Positions 8,803 to 18,232 are shown, counted from the stretch's first letter. The stretch is 64,000 bases of DNA from Kordia antarctica (GCF_009901525.1 NZ_CP019288.1:4369501-4433500), one strand, 5' to 3'. Notes: a model not told the origin generated them from the letters alone. Numbers and translations are program-made.

Positions 8803-9039
8803 TTATCTAAGTTTGGCTACAGTTTCTTCATAACCATGCCATAATTCTGTGATGAATTCATGATCTTTTGAAAAGTCATTATTAAGTTTGTCCAATGCTT
8901 TTTCAAGGTTTTTGTCAGGATGATTAAATAAATCTACTTGTAAATGACCTACTTTTTCAACAAGACTTTCACATGAATTTTTGATGTCTTCAATCTTTCT
9001 TAAAAATTCTTCTTTAAGCTCTAAATCTGTTTTTTCCAT
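8803..9039 (-). CDS. Small helical hypothetical protein
   Basis: 78 residues from the Met that begins MEKTDLELKEEFL. An upstream extension of 19 residues is open but has no support. The protein is charged and helical with likely coiled-coil segments (LKEEFLRKIEDIKNSCESL, then LEKALDKLNNDF) and no signal peptide. A T-rich terminator follows on its own strand, which supports it being a real transcription unit. Function unknown. It sits between rlmN and the arylsulfotransferase-like gene. Confidence 0.55.
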   Translation of the reverse strand: MEKTDLELKEEFLRKIEDIKNSCESLVEKVGHLQVDLFNHPDKNLEKALDKLNNDFSKDHEFITELWHGYEETVAKLR

Positions 9040-9136
9040 TGTACGAATTTGTTTTTTGGTTCTTCTAGTAAGACACATCAATACAAGTAAAGTCACAAAA
9101 ATTAATTAACAGTATTAGACTTTGAAAATAAAGAAA

Positions 9137-10459
9137 TTACTCAATCTCAATTTGCAAAGAAGTTAACACTCTACCTTCAAATGCTGGATGATTTTTTCCG
9201 TATTTATCTACTTTAAAAATAGAAACATTCGTCTCTACTGGATTTTGATATTGCCATATGATTGTTCCCGATTGGTTTATTTCAAACAATGTTCCAGCTC
9301 CACCTTCCGTGATTAACGTATTTCCATTTGGCAATCGTTGCGCTCCAGAAAGTCGAGAAGAAAAAATCAGTTCATTGTCATAAGACCAAACAGATGTTTC
9401 AGGAAGATTTATGGTATTTGGCATTAATTCGTACGTTCCGTTTGCAAGTTGTGGTATCAAAATTTCATCAATAGAAGATTTATCAGAAAATTTATTATTA
9501 TTGAAAACCATGAAATTCCCACCATTATTTATGGTATTTCCAATCCATGTTACATCATGCTGACCAAATAGACGTTGATTTTCAGATGTTCCCGAATTGT
9601 ATGCTTGCGGATTTCCCCAACGATACAATAAATCGCCTCCTTTTGTACTATTTCCTCCAACATGTGATGCGGCTTCTGCTGTAGTTGTGCTATGATCTAT
9701 AATCCAAAATTCATTAAAAACTCTAGAACTTACTACAATTTGATCTAATTCTTCAATATAATCAATGGAGTTTAAATGATTAAAATTTGCATCGCCGCCT
9801 GAAAAATTAATATTAATCAATTCTGGATGTTCAGAAACAATTCCAAAATTTTCTTTTGTAGCATCATGATCTTGAATCAAATGATCCCAAACAGACCATT
9901 CCCAAACAATTTCGGCTTGATTATTTGCAAGTGGTTTGATTTCAATAACCTTACACGGCCAAACTTCGTTTGCAAAAAGTAAACTCGGATTTCGTCCTTT
10001 TGTAATCGCTTCATTTCCTGATTTAAGTTCCCAAACCGTTGCCAATATATTACCGTTTGGTAACAATGCTATATCATGATGTAATACATAATTTGAAGTG
10101 TTGTATTCCCAAAACCAGAGTTCATCTCCTTCAAAACTTAAAATTTCAATCGCTCCTGTAGCTCCGCCTCCTGTAAAATTTGAACCTTCTTGTCGTATTG
10201 CTCTAATTAAATTTCCTTCATCAGTTAAATATGAAATTAGCGCAGGAGTCTCAGATTCCCATTTGTTAACTACAAAACCTTCATTATTAATGAGAAAAGT
10301 ATTGTTTGAACCTAAGGGAGAAAATAACGTATATCCGTCATAAACAACTAAGTTTTCATTCAGTACAATTGGAGTTGGTGTTGTTGCGTCGTCATCTTTA
10401 CAATTAAAAAATAATACGATGCAAAATAACACTAAAAACTTTCCTAATTTTTTTTTCAT
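9137..10459 (-). CDS. Arylsulfotransferase-like (ASST family) lipoprotein
   Basis: About 440 residues from the Met preceding KKKLGKFLV. The frame is open for 10 more codons, but this start puts the lipoprotein signal at the N-terminus. The lipobox is LFFNC, and the lipidated Cys is followed by KDDD, an acidic tail like the surface-export signals of Bacteroidetes lipoproteins (inference). The body shows propeller-style repeats: NGNILATVWEL, VWEWSVWDHLIQDHD, LFGQHDVTW and NGNTLITEGGAGTLFEI. These are typical of ASST/arylsulfotransferase families, where the central His of the QHD region is catalytic. The substrate is unknown. The gene is minus strand, next to a T9SS cargo gene. Confidence 0.75.
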   Translation of the reverse strand: MKKKLGKFLVLFCIVLFFNCKDDDATTPTPIVLNENLVVYDGYTLFSPLGSNNTFLINNEGFVVNKWESETPALISYLTDEGNLIRAIRQEGSNFTGGGATGAIEILSFEGDELWFWEYNTSNYVLHHDIALLPNGNILATVWELKSGNEAITKGRNPSLLFANEVWPCKVIEIKPLANNQAEIVWEWSVWDHLIQDHDATKENFGIVSEHPELININFSGGDANFNHLNSIDYIEELDQIVVSSRVFNEFWIIDHSTTTAEAASHVGGNSTKGGDLLYRWGNPQAYNSGTSENQRLFGQHDVTWIGNTINNGGNFMVFNNNKFSDKSSIDEILIPQLANGTYELMPNTINLPETSVWSYDNELIFSSRLSGAQRLPNGNTLITEGGAGTLFEINQSGTIIWQYQNPVETNVSIFKVDKYGKNHPAFEGRVLTSLQIEIE

Positions 10460-10569
10460 AACCATCAAGGTATCTATTATAAAAAGCATAATTCTGAAAA
10501 CACATTTTTTAAATTTAATGTGACAATCAGAATTATACTCTTAATGCTTCTTAAGTATTTTGAAGCTAT

Positions 10570-12114
10570 TTATTTAACAAGAATCTTAAAAGATTTAGTT
10601 TTATTTTCTATACCAACTTTAGCAAAATATATTCCTGCGTCAATATTAGAAAGATCCAGTTCATGAACCTTTGAAGATAATTTAGAATTTAAAACTTGTT
10701 GACCTAAACTATTGTATAATACAAAATCAGACATGTTTTCAGATGCCTCTATTGTCAATACACTTGTGTCATAATTAATAAAGTGTTTAAAATTATCAGC
10801 ACCAAATTCTTCCACGCCTAACGTTTCAGAAACACTTAAATTAAAAAGCATTAATAGATTCGCTGAATTTGTGGTAGTTGCACGCATGGCAACATAATAC
10901 GTTCCATCTGAAGGTGGCGTAAATGTCACAGAAGCTGTATACGCTTGTGTAACTAAGTCATTTCCAGTATTATCACCAAAAACTCCTGACTGTGTAATTC
11001 CAGTATATGTTCCTAATAGCGATTGATACAGTGCTGTAGATGATGTGCCATCAGTAATGTAAAGTTCAAAGCTTTCGTCAGAAACTGTGTTTAAATCGAA
11101 TGCATTATAAAGTACATCTATTCCATATGAATTGACGGTTGTCATATCCATCTTTTTAGAGAATATCCAGTCATTTTTTGCAACTTCTGTTGCAGCTTGT
11201 GGAAAAACAACCATAAAATTATCATTAGTTCCATCGCCATCTAAATCATTTGTGTCTGTATTAAAAGACCAGACAGGACTTATCATATCTGTATCTTCAA
11301 ATGCCCAACAATCTAATATAGTTCCGTCAGCAAAACTTTGTGAAAATGGAAATGCCGCTGAAGCAGAACAATCTCTTGCAGATCTAAATCCAATAGGTCC
11401 AACCCAACTACTATCTCCATTAGAGCCACCACAATTAGTACGAATAAAAAAATCATAATTTGTATTCGGAGACAATCCCATAAACACATAACTTGGTGTT
11501 GCAATATTAGAAACTAATGTTCCTGTTCCTTGCGTAAAAGCATCTAATCCCCATTCTATTTCCCAAGTTGGAGTACCTGTATTTGTATCTGTCCAACCTA
11601 AATCAAAAGTGGTTGAAGTGGAACCGTTAGCAACAAATGTTGAAGGATCTACACAAACTGCAGCTGCTTCTGTAAGCGTGAAATCAAAACCAAAAGAACT
11701 CCATCTATTGTCCCAAACTATATAATAAGTTGTATTTGCCGTAGTATTGAATGTAGCTTCCGATAAATAATTTCCACCAGGGTAGTCTACATCGTCGTTT
11801 CCTGTTACACAAACCAGTGCTCCACAAGTTCCTTCATAAATATGAAGTCTTGTATCTCCGTTTGCATTTGCTGGTAGAATATTAGAAGATACTGTTGCAG
11901 ATCCAGAAGCAATTGGTGTATATGTATACCATTCAGCAGCGGCACCAGTAGTTGTACCACCAGCACAAATAACTGTTGTGCCTTCTGTTCCGTCTACAGT
12001 TGTTACAGTATGTGTTCCAGCTGTAATTGCAGTTGCAAATGCACAAGTGTCTTGAGCGATTCCCGCATAGGAAAAGATTAAAAAGCAAAAAAGAAATAAA
12101 GTAATTTTTTTCAT
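10570..12114 (-). CDS. Secreted FnIII-domain protein with T9SS type A sorting domain
   Basis: 514 residues when started at the Met of MKKITLFLF, which begins a Sec signal ending GIAQ. The longer open frame (to 12231) would overlap the divergent prenyl synthase gene and its promoter, so I reject it. A beta domain covers about residues 20-160, an FnIII-like domain (WEIEWG, SPNTNYDFFIRTNCGG) about 165-250, and a jelly-roll-like domain follows. The last 75 residues (FVLYNSLGQQVLNSKL, DLSNIDAGIYFAKV, KSFKILVK) are a type A C-terminal signal for type IX secretion. Cell-surface or secreted. No catalytic motif seen. Confidence 0.85.
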   Translation of the reverse strand: MKKITLFLFCFLIFSYAGIAQDTCAFATAITAGTHTVTTVDGTEGTTVICAGGTTTGAAAEWYTYTPIASGSATVSSNILPANANGDTRLHIYEGTCGALVCVTGNDDVDYPGGNYLSEATFNTTANTTYYIVWDNRWSSFGFDFTLTEAAAVCVDPSTFVANGSTSTTFDLGWTDTNTGTPTWEIEWGLDAFTQGTGTLVSNIATPSYVFMGLSPNTNYDFFIRTNCGGSNGDSSWVGPIGFRSARDCSASAAFPFSQSFADGTILDCWAFEDTDMISPVWSFNTDTNDLDGDGTNDNFMVVFPQAATEVAKNDWIFSKKMDMTTVNSYGIDVLYNAFDLNTVSDESFELYITDGTSSTALYQSLLGTYTGITQSGVFGDNTGNDLVTQAYTASVTFTPPSDGTYYVAMRATTTNSANLLMLFNLSVSETLGVEEFGADNFKHFINYDTSVLTIEASENMSDFVLYNSLGQQVLNSKLSSKVHELDLSNIDAGIYFAKVGIENKTKSFKILVK

Positions 12115-12180
12115 GTTGATAGTTTTTATTATTAAGTCTCTAAAGTTACAAAAAAATATGATTTTAAATGAATAACTCTC

Positions 12181-12188
12181 TATCTTTG
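12181..12188 (+). promoter_or_regulatory. -7 box directly before the prenyl synthase gene
   Basis: TATCTTTG matches TAnnTTTG and ends 7 bp before the ATG at 12196, so the transcript would have almost no leader. No convincing -33 element. Confidence 0.45.
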
Positions 12189-12195
12189 ACAAAGA

Positions 12196-13173
12196 ATGAA
12201 AGTAGTTGCGCAAATTAAACAACCAATTCAAAAGGAAATGGAACTCTTTGAAAAAAAGTTTTCCAGTTCTATGATTTCCAAAGTTGCGCTATTCAACAGA
12301 ATTACACATTACATCGTAAATCGTAAAGGAAAACAAATGCGTCCTATGTTTGTCTTTCTAGTTTCCAAAATGACTTCTGATGGAATTGTAAACGAACGAA
12401 CGTATCGTGGCGCTTCTGTCATTGAACTCATTCATACAGCAACTTTAGTACATGATGATGTTGTAGATGATTCCAATAGAAGACGCGGTTTTTTCTCTAT
12501 AAATGCCTTATGGAAAAATAAAATTGCCGTTTTAGTGGGCGATTATTTACTCTCGAAAGGACTATTGCTTTCCATTGATAATGGCGATTTTGACTTGCTA
12601 AAAATTATTTCTGTCGCTGTGCGCGAAATGAGTGAAGGCGAATTGTTGCAAATTGAAAAAGCACGTAGATTAGACATTACAGAAGATATTTACTACGAAA
12701 TCATCCGACAAAAAACAGCAACGTTAATTGCGGCTTGTTGTGCAATGGGCGCAAAATCTGTAAATGCTTCTGATGAAGAAGTAGAACGCATGCGATTATT
12801 CGGTGAACATATCGGAATGGCTTTTCAGATAAAAGATGACTTATTTGATTACGGAAATACGCAAATCGGGAAGCCAACAGGAATCGATATTAAAGAGCAA
12901 AAAATGACACTTCCGCTAATTTACGCGCTCAATCATTGCACGAATGAAGAGAAAAAATGGGCGATTAATTCTGTGAAAAATCATAACAAAGACAAAAAAA
13001 GAGTTAAAGAAGTCATTGCATTCGTAAAAAAAACGGGCGGATTGGAATATGCAGTTACGCAAATGAAAACCTACCAAGAAAAAGCACTTACGCTCCTAGA
13101 AACCTATCCTCAATCAACATACAAAGATTCATTAGAACTCATGGTGAATTATGTAATTGATAGAAAAAAATAA
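12196..13173 (+). CDS. Polyprenyl diphosphate synthase (trans-isoprenyl, menaquinone side chain)
   Basis: 325 residues. The first Asp-rich motif is HDDVVDDSNRRRG at about residues 86-98 and the second is FQIKDDLFDYG at about 211-221. Both bind Mg2+ and diphosphate. KGKQMRPMFVFL near residue 45 is the conserved Lys/Arg substrate site. The enzyme condenses isopentenyl diphosphate onto an allylic primer to make the all-trans chain for menaquinone. Chain length cannot be read from sequence. The start fits the family. It precedes dnaG by 111 bp, with a separate promoter-like box for dnaG between them. Confidence 0.92.
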   Translation: MKVVAQIKQPIQKEMELFEKKFSSSMISKVALFNRITHYIVNRKGKQMRPMFVFLVSKMTSDGIVNERTYRGASVIELIHTATLVHDDVVDDSNRRRGFFSINALWKNKIAVLVGDYLLSKGLLLSIDNGDFDLLKIISVAVREMSEGELLQIEKARRLDITEDIYYEIIRQKTATLIAACCAMGAKSVNASDEEVERMRLFGEHIGMAFQIKDDLFDYGNTQIGKPTGIDIKEQKMTLPLIYALNHCTNEEKKWAINSVKNHNKDKKRVKEVIAFVKKTGGLEYAVTQMKTYQEKALTLLETYPQSTYKDSLELMVNYVIDRKK

Positions 13174-13250
13174 TTTTTCATCCGCTGGAAGAAGTAAAAT
13201 TCATAAGAACAAACTATTACTATTTATATCCATAATTAGCGGAAACTTAG

Positions 13251-13258
13251 TATTTTTG
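13251..13258 (+). promoter_or_regulatory. -7 box upstream of dnaG
   Basis: TATTTTTG fits TAnnTTTG and lies 26 bp before the dnaG TTG start. The -33 element is not evident. Confidence 0.45.
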
Positions 13259-13284
13259 AACATTCATTCCTAAACTTTCATACT

Positions 13285-15246
13285 TTGATTTCAAAATCGA
13301 CCATAGATGCTGTATTTGACGCTGCTCGCGTAGAAGAGGTCATTGGCGATTTTGTACAACTCAAAAAATCGGGAAGTAATTTCAAAGGACTCAGTCCATT
13401 CTCGGAAGAACGTACGCCATCATTTATGGTATCGCCTGTAAAGCAAATTTGGAAAGATTTCAGTTCAGGAAAAGGTGGAAATGCAGTCGCTTTTCTAATG
13501 GAACACGAACATTTTACGTATCCGGAAGCTATAAAATACTTAGCAAATAAGTACGGAATTGAAGTTGAAGAAACCGAACGAACTGACGAAGAAAAGGAAT
13601 TAGCCAACGAAAAGGAAAGCATGTTTTTGGTTTCTGAATATGCTAAAAAATACCATCAAGACATACTTTGGGAATCGCCGCAAGGAAAAGCAATTGGACT
13701 TACTTACTTTAAAGAACGTGGTTTTACACCGGAAACCATCAAGAAATTTGGATTGGGTTATGCCTTGGACGAATGGGACGCGTTTACCACAACAGCACTG
13801 AAAGAAGGGTACAACTTAAATTATCTTGCCAAAACAGGTGTGACGATTGTAAAAGATGAAAAACGCTTTGATCGTTTCAAAGGCAGAGTCATGTTTCCAA
13901 TTCACAGTATGAGTGGACGCGTACTTGGTTTTGGTGGACGAATTTTGACAAATACCAAAAAAGCGGCAAAATATCTCAACTCGCCAGAAAGCGATATTTA
14001 CCATAAAAGTAAAGTATTATACGGTTTGTATTACGCAAAACAAGCCATTGCAAAAGAAGATAATTGCTACTTGGTGGAAGGTTATACAGACGTAATTCAG
14101 ATGCATCAAGCAGGAATTCACAATGTGGTTTCTTCCTCTGGAACTGCCTTAACGGCGGATCAAATACGGCTTATAAACCGTTTGACAAAAAATATTACGG
14201 TTCTCTATGATGGAGATGCCGCAGGAATTCGCGCGTCGCTCCGTGGAGTCGATTTAATTTTGGAACAAGACATGAATGTACGCGTATGTACATTTCCTGA
14301 CGGAGAAGATCCTGATAGTTTTGCTAAAAACAATTCGCTACAAGACGTACTAGAATACTTTGAAAATAATGTAAAAGATTTCATCAGTTACAAAGCTTCT
14401 TTACTGATGGAAGTTGCCAAAAATGATCCGATAAAAAAAGCAGAAGTTATCAACGATATGATGTCGAGTATTTCTAAAGTTTCGGATCGAATCAAACAAG
14501 AATTATACTTGCGTGAAACGTCTAGGATTATGAATATTTCGGAAGAAGTATTATTTGCGACGTTGGCGCAGCTTCAAAATAGAGACATTAAGGAAGCGAA
14601 TAAAAAAACTACGCAAGAAAAAAAGGCTTTCGAAGTAATAAAAACAGAGAAAAAAGCGGAAGCTGTTGATGTTCAATATGTTTTAGAGCGAAAAATCATA
14701 GAAATATTATTGCTTTATGGAAACATGGAAGCTACGTTTGAAGACTTAATTTTGAAAGAAGATGATGAAGGTGAATTAAAAATGGAGCGCGAATTATTTG
14801 AAGCAAAAGTCTTTGAAAAACTCTATTTAGACCTACAACAAGATGAAATTGACTTGGCAAACGAAACCTTCAAAGCAATCTATTACAGTGCTATTGAAAA
14901 ATTAAACACAACGGGAACTTTAGAACTAGACACATTTGTCAACGAAATAGCGCCAGAAATAGCGAGTGAAGTTACAGACATTCTCATGCGTGAAGAACGT
15001 TATGAATTGCACAATTGGGAAGCGCAAAACATTTTTGTGAAAACTAAAGAAGAAACCATTGCACAATTGACAAGTGAAACTATCTTAAGTTTGCGTTGCT
15101 TCTTAATCAATCTAAAAATAGAAGAACTCAAACTCAGTTTACAGCAAAATGCTGAATTAGAAAAACTTCAAAGTGTATTAGAAGAAATTACCAACTACAT
15201 ATCTCTCAAAAAAGCACTTTCTGAGCAATTGAAACGTGTGTTGTAA
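13285..15246 (+). CDS. dnaG: DNA primase lacking zinc-finger ligands
   Basis: 653 residues with a TTG start that matches the family N-terminus (ISKSTIDAVFDAARVEEVIGD). It makes RNA primers at the replication fork. The N-terminal CHC2 domain keeps its shape (FKGLSPFSEERTPSF, KQIWKDFSSGKGGNAVAFL), but the four metal ligands of classical DnaG are replaced by Ser37, Ser40, Asp58 and Ser61. The TOPRIM core is intact: LVEGYTDVIQMHQAG and VLYDGDAAGIRAS supply the catalytic Glu and the Asp pair. A helicase-interacting helical C-terminus follows. From memory, the same replacement occurs in other Flavobacteriia. The next gene begins 34 bp downstream. Confidence 0.95.
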   Translation: MISKSTIDAVFDAARVEEVIGDFVQLKKSGSNFKGLSPFSEERTPSFMVSPVKQIWKDFSSGKGGNAVAFLMEHEHFTYPEAIKYLANKYGIEVEETERTDEEKELANEKESMFLVSEYAKKYHQDILWESPQGKAIGLTYFKERGFTPETIKKFGLGYALDEWDAFTTTALKEGYNLNYLAKTGVTIVKDEKRFDRFKGRVMFPIHSMSGRVLGFGGRILTNTKKAAKYLNSPESDIYHKSKVLYGLYYAKQAIAKEDNCYLVEGYTDVIQMHQAGIHNVVSSSGTALTADQIRLINRLTKNITVLYDGDAAGIRASLRGVDLILEQDMNVRVCTFPDGEDPDSFAKNNSLQDVLEYFENNVKDFISYKASLLMEVAKNDPIKKAEVINDMMSSISKVSDRIKQELYLRETSRIMNISEEVLFATLAQLQNRDIKEANKKTTQEKKAFEVIKTEKKAEAVDVQYVLERKIIEILLLYGNMEATFEDLILKEDDEGELKMERELFEAKVFEKLYLDLQQDEIDLANETFKAIYYSAIEKLNTTGTLELDTFVNEIAPEIASEVTDILMREERYELHNWEAQNIFVKTKEETIAQLTSETILSLRCFLINLKIEELKLSLQQNAELEKLQSVLEEITNYISLKKALSEQLKRVL

Positions 15247-15279
15247 ATTTGGTATATATTTAATTTGAAAAATTCTCAG

Positions 15280-16035
15280 ATGAAAAAAATAATTACTTGT
15301 ACATTTTTTTTGCTATCAGTGTGTTTATTCTCGCAAAATAAAGAAGAGATTGAAGCGGATTATGAACTTCAAGGATATTTTAAAAACTATCAAGAGTTTA
15401 ATATAGACTCGCTCAAAGCGAAAAAATTTAAACATATCGTATATATCGATTTACAAGGCAATGGTTTTATATTTGAAAGGAAGTTAGAAAATAATTTAAA
15501 ACAAACGGTCTATACTATTCTAGTCAATTTTCCCTATGGTAAATATCAAAGGCACAAAGAATACAAAGTGCATATGTTTTCAAAAAACGATTCTATCATT
15601 GGTTTAATTAGTTATCACGCTAAAACGGGAAGCGTAAATTCTTATTTTGATTACAAAAAATTATATGCACATATCGAGTTGCACAATGAATTATACGAAA
15701 CTAAATTTGGAGTTTCAGATTTCATAGATCAATTTAAAACAATGAAAACTTACGGATTTCATTGTGGTTTTTCACCCATAATGAATGGAGCTTTGCAACA
15801 TGATGATTTCTATTTTGATAACATCAGAAATGCAAAACATTTTAGGAAATGGTTAAAATCGTTTAATCCCGAATTACAAGCTTTTGGAATCAAAGCATTA
15901 GAACATTTAGAAGAAAAAGAAAAACTACCACTTTCTCCACTAGAAAAGAAACTCATCAAACATATAAAAACGCGGAACTCAACATTGCTTATTTGCGGCG
16001 GTTGTGTAAGTTTTCCTCGAAGACTTTATGATTAA
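15280..16035 (+). CDS. Secreted or periplasmic hypothetical protein
   Basis: 251 residues from the ATG of MKKIITCTFF. A TTG five codons earlier is possible but less likely. It has a Sec signal ending near LFSQNKEE. The protein is mixed alpha/beta, rich in Lys, Tyr and Phe. A small Cys group lies at the end (LLICGGCVSF) and a HCGF motif near residue 165. No family recognised. It lies 34 bp after dnaG in the same direction but need not be functionally linked. Confidence 0.6.
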   Translation: MKKIITCTFFLLSVCLFSQNKEEIEADYELQGYFKNYQEFNIDSLKAKKFKHIVYIDLQGNGFIFERKLENNLKQTVYTILVNFPYGKYQRHKEYKVHMFSKNDSIIGLISYHAKTGSVNSYFDYKKLYAHIELHNELYETKFGVSDFIDQFKTMKTYGFHCGFSPIMNGALQHDDFYFDNIRNAKHFRKWLKSFNPELQAFGIKALEHLEEKEKLPLSPLEKKLIKHIKTRNSTLLICGGCVSFPRRLYD

Positions 16036-16128
16036 AAAAATGATGACACATGTAAACTCTAAAAGGATCTACACATATCATCATAAAAATTTTAACTGTT
16101 CATAGAGAATAAATTCTCTACAATGCAT

Positions 16129-16758
16129 TTACAGCAATTCTAATGCTTTTGCTTGTTGTAATAGATCAACTAGGTTGTCTACATTCAACTTTCGCATTAG
16201 GCGAGCCTTGTACGTGCTCACAGTTTTTTCGTTTAGGTTCAACTCTTCGGCAACATGCTTGTTACGTTTACCTGAAGCTAAAAGTTTTAACACTTCAACT
16301 TCTCTTGTAGATAAACGTCTGAAGAATCTACGGGGTTTGTTCGTGCTTTCATCAAATGCTAGACGTTGTGCTAATTCGTTGCTAATATAGATTCCTCCAT
16401 TAGCAACTTTAACAATAGCGTCTTTAATAACATTTGTAGCGACGGATTTTGATAAGTAACCGGATGCTCCAGCTCTCAGAGTGCTTACTGCGTAAACATC
16501 TTCTGAATGTGAGCTAAACATAATTACTTTCATCTCGGCGAAGTCTTTTTTCAATCTTCGCAATGCAGTAATACCATTGACCTCTGGGAGATCCATCTCA
16601 AGTAAAATAACATCTACGTGCTCTTGACTAATAAAATCAAAAAGCTCAGAAGTTGTAGCAGCTTTACCTACTACATCAATCTCAGTAGAGTTCTTAAACA
16701 AGGATTTAATTCCTTTTCGAACAATGGGATGATTGTCTGCAATTAATACTTTAACCAT
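16129..16758 (-). CDS. LuxR-family response regulator with Glu at the phosphoacceptor position
   Basis: 209 residues: a receiver domain (1-120) and a LuxR-type HTH (about 143-205, LSTREVEVLKLLASGKRNKHVA then EKTVSTYKARLMRKL). Compared with NarL-type receivers, the acidic pair near the N-terminus reads D8-N9 (normally two acids). The residue aligned to the phosphorylated Asp is Glu54 (LLEMDLPEVNG against LLDxxMPGMNG). The switch Ser (FSSHS, 82-83) and Lys104 (YLSKSV) are kept. It may be constitutively on or phosphate-independent. No histidine kinase is adjacent. Targets unknown. Confidence 0.9.
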   Translation of the reverse strand: MVKVLIADNHPIVRKGIKSLFKNSTEIDVVGKAATTSELFDFISQEHVDVILLEMDLPEVNGITALRRLKKDFAEMKVIMFSSHSEDVYAVSTLRAGASGYLSKSVATNVIKDAIVKVANGGIYISNELAQRLAFDESTNKPRRFFRRLSTREVEVLKLLASGKRNKHVAEELNLNEKTVSTYKARLMRKLNVDNLVDLLQQAKALELL

Positions 16759-16920
16759 AATTTAGTTTTTAAAGTTATTATTAAATCAGACCATCACATA
16801 AAGAAAGGCTCGTTATGTCATGCTAACATAAAAACGAATCAATTTTTATTTCAGGTTTAGGGGGTCTGTAACAACAAATTTAAACAAATTTTTATAATAA
16901 CGATTAAAAAAGATGAAATT

Positions 16921-17709
16921 TTATGTAAGATTTTGCGGTATTTTGCAGACTGGAATTGGAATCATTTTATGTCGGTTAGAGGAATTGTATCGTTTGTAAA
17001 TTTTAAAAACTTCTTGTTGTCTTCCAGTAAAGTCTTCTGCGGTTTTTCTTTCTTCATGCATTTGCATAGCCCATTCAAGCTCATCGTAGTTAGCGCCAAT
17101 CTGATCTTCATCGCTTCTGGCATCACCAAATAAACCATCGGAAGGAGCAGCTTTCATGATAGATTTGGGAACTTTTAATAACTCACCTAATTGATAAACT
17201 TCGCTTTTCATTAGGTCCGCAATTGGACTCAAATCAACGCCGCCATCTCCATATTTGGTATAAAACCCGACGCCAAAATCTTCTACTTTGTTTCCTGTTC
17301 CAGCAACCAATCTTCCTAATAGTCCAGCATAATAATATAAAGTTGTCATTCGCAAACGCGCTCTTGTGTTCGCCAAAGCCATATCAACTGTTGCTTTTTC
17401 GCCTTCTAAGGTAACTTCTGTTTTAAATTCTTCAAAAACTGGCGTTAAATCTGCGCGAACATCACTCACATTATCAAAACGTTCTTTTAATTGCTTTATA
17501 TGTTCCTGTCCACGCGAAACATGACTTGCCGCTTGATGAATAGGCATTTCAATACACAATACAGGTAATCCTGTTTTTGCACACAAGGTAGAAGTTACCG
17601 CGGAATCAATTCCTCCAGAAACTCCTATAACAAATCCGTTCACTTTTGCATTCGTTGCATACTCTTTCAGCCACTTTACAATATGATCAATAACCTTTTC
17701 AGTTTTCAT
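16921..17709 (-). CDS. nadE: NH3-dependent NAD+ synthetase
   Basis: 262 residues, the size of the short ammonia-using class without a glutaminase domain. It converts deamido-NAD+ to NAD+ with ATP. Visible marks are the PP-loop VIGVSGGIDSAVTSTL near residue 28, NTRARLRMTTLYYYA near 113, GTGNKVEDFGVGFYTKYGDGGVDLSPIADL near 136-165 and the APSDGLFGDARSDEDQIG loop. The neighbourhood nadE-gldB-gldC is one I recall from other Flavobacteriia. It is divergent from gldB across a 523-bp gap. Confidence 0.96.
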   Translation of the reverse strand: MKTEKVIDHIVKWLKEYATNAKVNGFVIGVSGGIDSAVTSTLCAKTGLPVLCIEMPIHQAASHVSRGQEHIKQLKERFDNVSDVRADLTPVFEEFKTEVTLEGEKATVDMALANTRARLRMTTLYYYAGLLGRLVAGTGNKVEDFGVGFYTKYGDGGVDLSPIADLMKSEVYQLGELLKVPKSIMKAAPSDGLFGDARSDEDQIGANYDELEWAMQMHEERKTAEDFTGRQQEVFKIYKRYNSSNRHKMIPIPVCKIPQNLT

Positions 17710-18232
17710 GTATTTATTTTTATTTTAATATTTCTGTCAGATGGAATTTGCCAATAAACATTTCAATTACTTTCAAGAAAATTATTATGGCTCATTTCAT
17801 GTATTTCAATTTTTTTACAAGATAAAAAAAGTAAATTTGCAGACAAAAATAGAAGCAGATTAAAATTTACGAGCCTAGATCGCGTTTATGTGTTTATAAT
17901 TAATGTGAACTTGATATGACTAATCACTAAATGTGCTTGTAACTTGTTCTTCTTCCGAAGTATAGCAGTTATTTTTCGTTAAGAATTTCCGAAGCCTTGG
18001 AGAAAATTTAGAAAAATAGATGCGATTTTAGCCTTTTCGGCTAAAAATACCTCTGGAAAAAGCGCACTTTCTTTTGTTGACGCCTGTGCTGAACTTGATT
18101 CAGTATCTTTTGTGCGAGCAAAGAAAATGAAAAATAAGAACTTGAAAATTTAGTTTTTTACTAATGATTTATGAAGTCTAAACTCACATTTGAATATCAT
18201 TTTAGGATTTACATTGTGTCCATATAAAAATT
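17710..18232. other. 523-bp gap between nadE and gldB: hairpins, one GAACTTGATTC repeat, no supported gene
   Basis: A TAAATTTG -7-like box lies at about 17830 on the plus strand and a CAAAAATA (its minus-strand equivalent) at about 17844. A hairpin TTTTAGCC-TTTTC-GGCTAAAA is at 18026-18046. A lone CTGAACTTGATTCAG hairpin is at 18089-18103. A frame without stops runs 17983-18153 (56 codons, ending in KMKNKNLKI) but has no ATG near its beginning. I treat it as a remnant or repeat-derived stretch, not a gene. Confidence 0.5.

Noticed and set aside
12115..12231. Longer start for the T9SS cargo gene
   Set aside because: It would overlap the divergent prenyl synthase gene and place residues before an obvious signal peptide.
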